10,892 bases of DNA from Pseudomonadota bacterium (GTDB lineage Bacteria; Myxococcota; Polyangia; Polyangiales; Polyangiaceae): positions 1-10,892 of the forward strand of contig JAEZYO010001034.1 of assembly GCA_023419055.1 (NCBI GenBank), read 5' to 3'. Of the stretch, positions 6,388-10,892 are shown piece after piece (the first letter of the stretch is position 1; each line of letters opens with the position of its first letter). The position numbers and the translations under genes are program-made. The notes beneath the pieces are model-generated. The model was given only the letters and a program-made list of their open reading frames with translations. It did no database searches and was not told where the DNA came from.

Positions 6388-6844
6388 ACGGGATCTGTCG
6401 GAGCTCGTGTAGGTCGTCGAGGCTCCCGAGCTTCGAGATCGCTTGCGTCTCGATCTGGCGCACGCGCTCGCGCGTCACGTTGAGAAGGAGGCTGACGTCG
6501 TCGAGCGACGTCGGGCCCCGTTCTGCGACATCGAGCGCGCAGGAGTCGGTGAGCTCCCAAACCTCGAGATCGGGGAAGTTCAGCTTGATCGTCCCGGTCT
6601 CGGGGTTCACGTCGAGGTAGAGGTGGTGGCGGCACGCGACGTGTGGGCAGGGGCGCAGAGCCTCCGCGCAGTCGCTGCGAGTGGCCGGCCTGAAGAGCCC
6701 TTCCTCGAGCGCCCGCGCGCGCTCCGCCGCGAGCGCGACTTCGCTCTGCGTGAGGCGCGCTACTCGGATCGAGCGAGACCGGCGCCGCGAACGCTTGTTT
6801 CGTTCGGCTGGGCGCAGGGTTCGTGTCGTCTCGCTGTTCGGCAA
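6386..6844 (-). CDS. Sigma-factor region-4-like DNA-binding protein
   Basis: Counting from TTG at 6844 the product is 152 aa. It has a basic N-terminus (RNKRSRRRSRSIR, 15-27), a short helix (LTQSEVALAAERARALEEG), a conserved centre with RPCPHVACRHHLYLDVNP and then IKLNFPDLEVWEL, and a C-terminal helix-turn-helix (112-139) ending VTRERVRQIETQAISKL, which is the classic sigma-70 region 4.2 recognition helix pattern. No region 2 is present, so it is a sigma-like transcription regulator rather than a full sigma factor. This type is widespread in myxobacteria, to my knowledge. Start choice: GTG at 6970 is the longest option, but codons before 6844 use A/T at third positions far more than the rest, and AAAGG precedes the TTG at about 11 nt. 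TTG is therefore preferred with moderate confidence. Cys66, Cys71, His73 and His74 could bind metal. Confidence 0.85.
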   Translation of the reverse strand: MPNSETTRTLRPAERNKRSRRRSRSIRVARLTQSEVALAAERARALEEGLFRPATRSDCAEALRPCPHVACRHHLYLDVNPETGTIKLNFPDLEVWELTDSCALDVAERGPTSLDDVSLLLNVTRERVRQIETQAISKLGSLDDLHELRQIP

Positions 6845-7023
6845 AGTGGGGCCGACCTTTCGAGTCCATCTCTCAATGCCAGACCTCTTCGCGAATGGAA
6901 ATAGAGAAGGTGAACAAATGAACGCCCGTCTCTGAACGAGAGCCTTCGAACTTTTCGCACATGGACCCACATTGCTCGCCTGGATGGCGCGACGAACCGC
7001 AGGCTTTTCGCTATTCTTTCTCG
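6845..7023. other. AT-richer divergent intergenic region
   Basis: This stretch lies between the preferred start of the sigma-like gene (- strand) and the TPR protein gene (+ strand). It is clearly richer in A/T than its surroundings around 6880-6960, as expected for divergent promoters. No convincing -35/-10 pair could be assigned on either strand. If the GTG at 6970 is the true start of the sigma-like gene, most of this would be coding. Confidence 0.4.
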
Positions 7024-7971
7024 ATGCTCCGGCACGTTTCCACAGCGCTCGCTCTCTCGGCGCTGGTGTGTTTTGCCACGCGGGTGGAGGCCCAGGAGAC
7101 GGTCGGTGTCACTGCTGCGGAGGCGCTGTTCGAAGAGGGGCGAGCGGCGCTCGCGGAAGGGCAGCTGGACCTCGCCTGCGAGCGCTTCCGTGCGAGTGAT
7201 CGGTTGGACCCCGCGGTCGGCACGCGCTTGAATCTCGCGGACTGTGAAGAGCGCCGCGGCAAATTGGCGACGGCCTGGTCATTGTTTCGCAACGCGGCGC
7301 TCGAGCTCCCTCAGAGCGACGATCGCTTGCCGATCGCTCGACGGCGCGCCGAAGAGCTAGCGGGGAGGGTGCCGCGCCTGAAGCTCGTGCTCGCCCCCGG
7401 AGCACCCCGCGATACATCTGCCGCGATCGACGGCGCCGAGTTCGGCAGCGGCAGCTTCGGTGTGCCCCTGCCGATGGACCCTGGGCACTACGTGATCGCC
7501 GTGCGAGCCCCCGGGCGAGAGACACGCCATCAAGGCATCGACCTCGTCGAAGGTGGGACCTCCGTCGTGACGATGCAGCCGGGGCCGAGCCTCACGGACG
7601 CGCTGCCCCCCGCGGCGGAAGAGGCGCCTGAATCGAGCGGTCACAGCGCTTGGATCTACGTGCTCGCTGGTGTCGGAGTGGCGGGCGTCGCGACGGGTAC
7701 TACCGCGGGGGTGATGACGCTCGAGAAGAAGCACGTGGCGGACGACAACTGCGACGATGATCGCAAGGTCTGTAACCAGCGCGGCAAGGACGCGAACGAC
7801 AGCGGCCGCCTGCTCGGCAACATCAGCACGATAGGCTTCGCTGTCGGCGCGCTGGGCTTGGGGGGAGCGGTGTACCTCTGGGTTTCGGAGCCGAACGATC
7901 CGACGAGCGCGCGCCTGAAGGCGCGGGTGACCCCGGATTTGGGTTTCCTCAGCGTGGAGCGGCGGTTCTAG
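7024..7971 (+). CDS. Exported TPR/PEGA-like protein with two C-terminal membrane helices
   Basis: ATG at 7024 gives 315 aa starting with a signal peptide (hydrophobic 5-18, predicted cut after VEA at 21-23). An upstream in-frame ATG (6961) would bury that signal, so it is rejected. A tetratricopeptide-like helical pair (about 31-95) includes ALFEEGRAALAEGQLDLACE and a matching LNLADCEERRGKLATAW. A PEGA-like beta domain follows (about 116-185; VPRLKLVLAPGAP, then HYVIAVRAPGRE). Two hydrophobic segments (210-231 and 264-287) flank a loop with a Cys pair (Cys243, Cys250; DNCDDDRKVCNQRG) that may form a disulfide. This architecture is very common in Polyangiales envelope proteins, and no specific function is known. 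The next lipoprotein starts 3 nt after its stop, so they form an operon. Confidence 0.88.
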   Translation: MLRHVSTALALSALVCFATRVEAQETVGVTAAEALFEEGRAALAEGQLDLACERFRASDRLDPAVGTRLNLADCEERRGKLATAWSLFRNAALELPQSDDRLPIARRRAEELAGRVPRLKLVLAPGAPRDTSAAIDGAEFGSGSFGVPLPMDPGHYVIAVRAPGRETRHQGIDLVEGGTSVVTMQPGPSLTDALPPAAEEAPESSGHSAWIYVLAGVGVAGVATGTTAGVMTLEKKHVADDNCDDDRKVCNQRGKDANDSGRLLGNISTIGFAVGALGLGGAVYLWVSEPNDPTSARLKARVTPDLGFLSVERRF

Positions 7972-7974
7972 GTC

Positions 7975-8799
7975 GTGAGCTCGAAGATCAGACAGAGTAC
8001 CCTGCAGTGTTTCCTGGCGTCGCTGTTCACGGCAGGGTGCGTGGTGTCGTTCGACGACTACCCCGTGGGGAACGTGGACGGAACCAAGAGCTCGAGCTCG
8101 GGTTCATCGAGCGGCGGGAAGTCCGGAAGCGGCGGAAGCGCGGGGCTCGCGAGCGGCGGTGGAACTCAGGGCGGCACGGCGGGACTCGGCGAGGGCGGTG
8201 AGGCGAGCGCCGGAGCACCAGCAGCCGAGCCCGACCGAGATCTCATCGACGACTTCGAGGACGGCGACGACGTCATTTTGCCGAACGACGAACGCTCGGG
8301 CACCTGGTACGTGTTCAACGACGGTTCCGGGATTCAGGAGCCGGGCGGTCCGGATCAGGTCACACCGGCGCTGCTCGCGCCTGTTCGCGACGCGAGCGAG
8401 CGCGGGCTCCATACCTTCGGGAGTGGGTTCATGCTGTGGGGCGCTTCCGTGCGCGCCAACCTGCGCGCGGCAGCAGGCGCCCCCCAGCCGTACGACGCAT
8501 CTCGCTACACGGGAGTCCGATTCTGGGCCCGTTCTGGTGACGACGAGGAACACGCCGCGTTCCTGCTAGTGCCCAGCGTCGGCACGACGATGTGCCCGGG
8601 ATGCGGCGATCATTTCGGGACTGAGTTCGAATATTCGAGCGAGTGGCAGGAGTACCGCATGCCGTTCGACGAGATGCGGCAGCGAGGCTTCGGCATGCCC
8701 CGGCCCGCGCTCGCCAAGAGGGAAATCATCGCCGTGGAAATCCTGTTCGAAGGCGGCGTGGATTTCGACGTCTGGATCGACGACATCGGTTTCTACTGA
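7975..8799 (+). CDS. Lipoprotein with Gly/Ser linker and carbohydrate-binding-like jelly-roll domain (paralogue 1)
   Basis: The GTG start lies 3 nt after the TPR gene stop, giving 274 aa. A short signal (LASLFTAGC, Cys22) fits a lipobox. A conserved VVSFDDYPVG follows, then a low-complexity Ser/Gly linker (about 38-88). The C-terminal domain (90-274) begins LIDDFEDGDD and ends FDVWIDDIGFY, with FWARSG (183-188) and W-x-x-Y-x-x-PF strands. This resembles the CBM11/galactose-binding-like sandwich of extracellular sugar-binding domains, where the opening and closing acidic motifs often bind calcium. CPGCGDHFG (207-215) holds a close Cys pair. No hydrolase catalytic domain is present. It is probably an outer-membrane lipoprotein displaying a glycan- or protein-binding module. 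The downstream gene is a paralogue. Confidence 0.87.
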   Translation: MSSKIRQSTLQCFLASLFTAGCVVSFDDYPVGNVDGTKSSSSGSSSGGKSGSGGSAGLASGGGTQGGTAGLGEGGEASAGAPAAEPDRDLIDDFEDGDDVILPNDERSGTWYVFNDGSGIQEPGGPDQVTPALLAPVRDASERGLHTFGSGFMLWGASVRANLRAAAGAPQPYDASRYTGVRFWARSGDDEEHAAFLLVPSVGTTMCPGCGDHFGTEFEYSSEWQEYRMPFDEMRQRGFGMPRPALAKREIIAVEILFEGGVDFDVWIDDIGFY

Positions 8800-8847
8800 G
8801 TAAATGGCCGAGCTTCGACGCAGGATTTCTGCAGTGCGAGAAGCAAA

Positions 8848-8868
8848 GAGCCGGGTCGCGCGCGGCTC
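8848..8868 (+). terminator. Weak hairpin in the gap between lipoprotein paralogues
   Basis: GAGCCG (8848-8853) and CGGCTC (8863-8868) pair perfectly over 6 bp with a 9-nt GC-rich loop, 46 bp after the stop of the first lipoprotein. There is no T-run. It could attenuate read-through to the second paralogue, but a chance stem is also likely in such GC-rich DNA. Confidence 0.25.
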
Positions 8869-8973
8869 GGACTGAATGGCCGGACCAAACGCAGGCGTGT
8901 CCCTGAGTCGCTGTTCGAGAAAAGCAGCGGGTCACGAAAAACCCTGACCGGACTTCGCGGCTCAGCACTCTGC

Positions 8974-9921
8974 ATGGAGATGGCAGTGGGCTTGGACGAC
9001 GCCTTCCCCGATCTCCGGCGTTGCCTCTTCGCGGCGATGGTGACGACCTCCTGCGTCGTTTCGTTCAAAGATTATCCGGTCGGGGACCTCGCGCCCCCGG
9101 TCACAGGCGGTTCAGGGGGCGCGGGTGCGGCGGTGGGCTCGGGCGCCTTCGGCGCGGGAGCGGTGGGTTCGGGGGCGGTATCGAACGCCGGCGCTTCGGG
9201 CACGGGCGGGAGTACGGGTGGGTCGTCGGGAGGGGCGATCGGGGCTGGCGCAACGGGAGGAACGGAGCCCGTCGGAACTGGGGGCGACGAGACGGCAGGG
9301 GCGCCGGGCAACGAAGGCGGAGGCCCGGGCCACGAACCCGTCCAGACATCGCCCGAAGACTTGATCGACGACTTCGAGGACCTGGACGACGAGATCCTCG
9401 AAAACGACGGACGCAAGGGTGCTTGGCTCGTCACGAACGACGGCACCGGCACCCAGGATCCGGGCGAGAACGAAAGCCAGCTCCCGGTACTCTTGATGCC
9501 CGCTCGAGGCGCGAGCCGTCGCGGGCTTCACACGACGGGGAACGGCTTTACCGACTGGGGAGCGTCCGTGCTCGCGAACCTGAACCAGGTCGGCAACCAG
9601 GCGGCGCTCTACGATGCGTCCCGCTACGCGGGCGTGCGCTTCTGGGCTTGTTCGGGCGACGGATTGGAGCACGAGGCGAGGCTCGCCTTGTCGAGCCGAG
9701 AGACGTCCACCTACTGCTTTACGTGCGGCGACCATTTCGGCAGCGATTTTTCGTACTCGGGGCAGTGGCGCGAGGTTTTCCTGCCTTTCGCGGACATGGA
9801 GCAGGATGGCTGGGGGCAGGTCCGCCCCGCGCTCAAGCCCGCGGAGCTCATCGCCGTTCAGTTCCTCTTCATCGACGGTCTCGAGTTCGATCTCGTCGTC
9901 GACGATATCGGCTTCTACTGA
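8974..9921 (+). CDS. Lipoprotein with long Gly-rich linker and carbohydrate-binding-like domain (paralogue 2)
   Basis: The product is 315 aa from ATG 8974. A Cys27 lipobox-like VTTSC is followed by VVSFKDYPVG, shared with paralogue 1 apart from one residue. The Gly/Ala/Ser linker (about 42-125) is longer than in paralogue 1. The C-terminal domain (130-315) aligns with it along its whole length, with about half the positions identical by eye: LIDDFEDLDDE, YDASRYAGVRFW, CFTCGDHFG (248-256) and closing VVDDIGFY. The residues before the hydrophobic stretch include several acids, unusual for a signal peptide. GGAG at 8976-8979 sits 6 nt before an in-frame GTG at 8986, so the real start may be 8986. 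The 174-bp gap after paralogue 1 may carry its own promoter. Function is unknown beyond a likely surface-binding role. Confidence 0.87.
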   Translation: MEMAVGLDDAFPDLRRCLFAAMVTTSCVVSFKDYPVGDLAPPVTGGSGGAGAAVGSGAFGAGAVGSGAVSNAGASGTGGSTGGSSGGAIGAGATGGTEPVGTGGDETAGAPGNEGGGPGHEPVQTSPEDLIDDFEDLDDEILENDGRKGAWLVTNDGTGTQDPGENESQLPVLLMPARGASRRGLHTTGNGFTDWGASVLANLNQVGNQAALYDASRYAGVRFWACSGDGLEHEARLALSSRETSTYCFTCGDHFGSDFSYSGQWREVFLPFADMEQDGWGQVRPALKPAELIAVQFLFIDGLEFDLVVDDIGFY

Positions 9922-9967
9922 AATCGCTGCGGGGGCAGCTTCCGTTCCTCGGACGAAAAATCAGAGC

Positions 9968-9983
9968 GGCCTCCAAGGCCTTT
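9968..9983 (+). terminator. Small hairpin plus TTT after the lipoprotein operon
   Basis: GGCCT (9968-9972), loop CCA, AGGCC (9976-9980), then TTT. It begins 46 bp after the stop of paralogue 2. The 5-bp stem and three T residues make a weak intrinsic terminator. Nothing else recognisable was seen in the 176-bp gap before the next gene. Confidence 0.3.
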
Positions 9984-10083
9984 GCGGGCGCGGTGTCCGA
10001 CAGCTCTGAGTAGCGACAGGCTTCCCGCCACCGAGAGCGCCCACACGTCGGGCGCGACGCGGGTGGCGAGCCGTGTCGCGTCG

Positions 10084-10088
10084 AGGAG
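10084..10088 (+). promoter_or_regulatory. Strong ribosome binding site for the coiled-coil protein
   Basis: AGGAG at 10084-10088 lies 9 nt before the ATG at 10098. It is the clearest Shine-Dalgarno sequence in the window and supports that start. Confidence 0.8.
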
Positions 10089-10097
10089 AAGGCCACG

Positions 10098-10829
10098 ATG
10101 GGTGAGCTCAGGGAATCGTCCATGCTGATTTCGCTTCAGGCACTGATGGAAGCGGAGCGCGAGCGCGTCATCGAGGAGCAAGAGCAGCGCTTGCTCGCCG
10201 AGATGGAAGCGGAGCGTCGTGCGCAGGAAGCCCTTTTGGAAAGGCAGCGCGCCGAAGAGCAACGAAGGCTCGCGGAGCAGCGCCGCGCCGAAGAGGACGA
10301 GCGGCGACGTCGCGAAGAAGAAGCGCGCTTGGTGGCGATCCAGTACGCGGAGGTCGAGCGCCTGAGGCTCGAGGCAGAGCACCGGAGCGCGCTCGAGCTA
10401 CTCGCGCGGAAGGAGCAGCACGAGCGAGAGATCGCGGCGCTGCGCGCTGCGGAAAGTCGAGGCAATTCACGCTACTTCCTGTGGACGGCGCTGGCGCTCG
10501 CCGTAATCGTGACGATCCCCGTCGCTGTTTACTTCTTCGCCATAGCGCCAGCGAACGACGGCCTGCGTGAGGGCTACCAGGCGCAAATCGCGAGCGAGCG
10601 GGCGCGCGCCGAGGAAGCATCGCGCCTCGCGCGCGACGCAGAGCTGAAACGAATCGAAGCAGAGCGAGCGCTCGACGAACGCGAGCGCCGCGCGCGCGAA
10701 GCGGTAGAACCCCCTCCGGTGAATAAGCCCGCGCCCGCGAGAGGAACGCACCGCGCGCCCTCTACGCCGACGTCGAGCCGAAAGACCGACTGCGGAAACC
10801 CTGATGATCCGTTGGATTTCTGCCTGTGA
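10098..10829 (+). CDS. Single-span coiled-coil membrane protein with C-terminal cysteine pair
   Basis: The protein is 243 aa with a strong ribosome binding site. After a short N-terminal segment (MGELRESSMLISLQALMEAE), residues about 18-118 form a long, highly charged Glu/Arg/Ala coiled coil. A single membrane helix follows (about 126-149, FLWTALALAVIVTIPVAVYF). A second charged helix (about 158-203) leads to a Pro/Ser/Thr-rich stretch (204-230) and the C-terminus TDCGNPDDPLDFCL, with Cys232 and Cys242. There is no cleavable signal, so the topology is likely N-terminus in the cytoplasm and the Cys-containing tail in the periplasm, where a disulfide could form. I recall similar proteins, with the same N-terminal ELRESS-like and C-terminal DPLD-like ends, in other Polyangiales. 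No function is known; a scaffold or signal-relay role is a guess. The gene stands alone after the lipoprotein operon. Confidence 0.87.
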   Translation: MGELRESSMLISLQALMEAERERVIEEQEQRLLAEMEAERRAQEALLERQRAEEQRRLAEQRRAEEDERRRREEEARLVAIQYAEVERLRLEAEHRSALELLARKEQHEREIAALRAAESRGNSRYFLWTALALAVIVTIPVAVYFFAIAPANDGLREGYQAQIASERARAEEASRLARDAELKRIEAERALDERERRAREAVEPPPVNKPAPARGTHRAPSTPTSSRKTDCGNPDDPLDFCL

Positions 10830-10871
10830 AGCGCGCGTGAAAGCTCCCGGCGGGCCGGTTTTGCGCGGTCC

Positions 10872-10890
10872 CCCGCACTTGACGTGCGGG
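10872..10890 (+). terminator. Strong GC hairpin at the window edge
   Basis: CCCGCAC (10872-10878), loop TTGAC, and GTGCGGG (10884-10890) form a perfect 7-bp stem 42 bp after the stop of the coiled-coil gene. Any T-run would lie beyond the window end, so an intrinsic terminator is likely but unconfirmed. Confidence 0.5.
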
Positions 10891-10892
10891 CG

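Noticed and set aside
5488..6483. + strand open frame of 331 codons overlapping the M50 protease
   Set aside because: The protease frame has HExxH, LDG and membrane helices; this one is an Arg/Ala-rich shadow.
9021..10013. + strand open frame of 330 codons over the second lipoprotein
   Set aside because: Its Arg/Gly-rich translation is the +1 shadow of the Gly-rich linker gene.

Overview
This is a high-GC window from a Myxococcota genome, most likely of the Polyangiales type. That assignment is inferred from protein style, because no rRNA or tRNA is present. The pointers are: a cysteine-rich surface protein ending in a MYXO-CTERM-like tail; several lipoproteins, two with long Gly/Ser linkers; a TPR plus two-membrane-helix protein of the kind typical of Polyangiales; a sigma-region-4-like DNA-binding protein of a myxobacterial type; and a coiled-coil membrane protein.

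Left part (1-1421, + strand): the 3' portion of a gene for a protein built from CxxxC units (28 Cys in 224 visible residues), followed after 20 bp by a lipoprotein made of four six-cysteine repeats. Together they look like a cell-surface or secreted disulfide-rich pair. Middle left (1429-4985, - strand): a large protein (846 aa) with a possible N-terminal helix-turn-helix, a degenerate P-loop, a possible winged helix and a long helical C-terminus (STAND-like). It is joined through an ATGA overlap to a zinc-less MDR quinone-oxidoreductase-like enzyme. The leader of this operon holds a dense cluster of TGCA words, including a perfect 9+9 bp inverted repeat.

Centre (5238-6844): a small lipoprotein on the - strand, diverging from a short membrane metalloprotease of family M50 (+ strand), which converges on the sigma-like DNA-binding protein (- strand). 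Right part (7024-9921, + strand): a TPR/PEGA-like envelope protein and two tandem paralogous lipoproteins with a jelly-roll, carbohydrate-binding-like domain and a shared CxxCGDHFG motif. Then comes a single-span coiled-coil protein with a C-terminal Cys pair (10098-10829), and a hairpin at the window edge.

Most products are predicted to act in the envelope (lipoproteins, membrane proteins, a sorted surface protein). Only the STAND-like protein, the MDR enzyme and the sigma-like protein look cytoplasmic. No mobile element, CRISPR array, tRNA or rRNA was seen. The least explained parts are the CxxxC-repeat protein and its neighbour, the STAND-like protein with its palindromic leader, and the lipoprotein paralogue pair. 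Gaps between genes are all under 300 bp.
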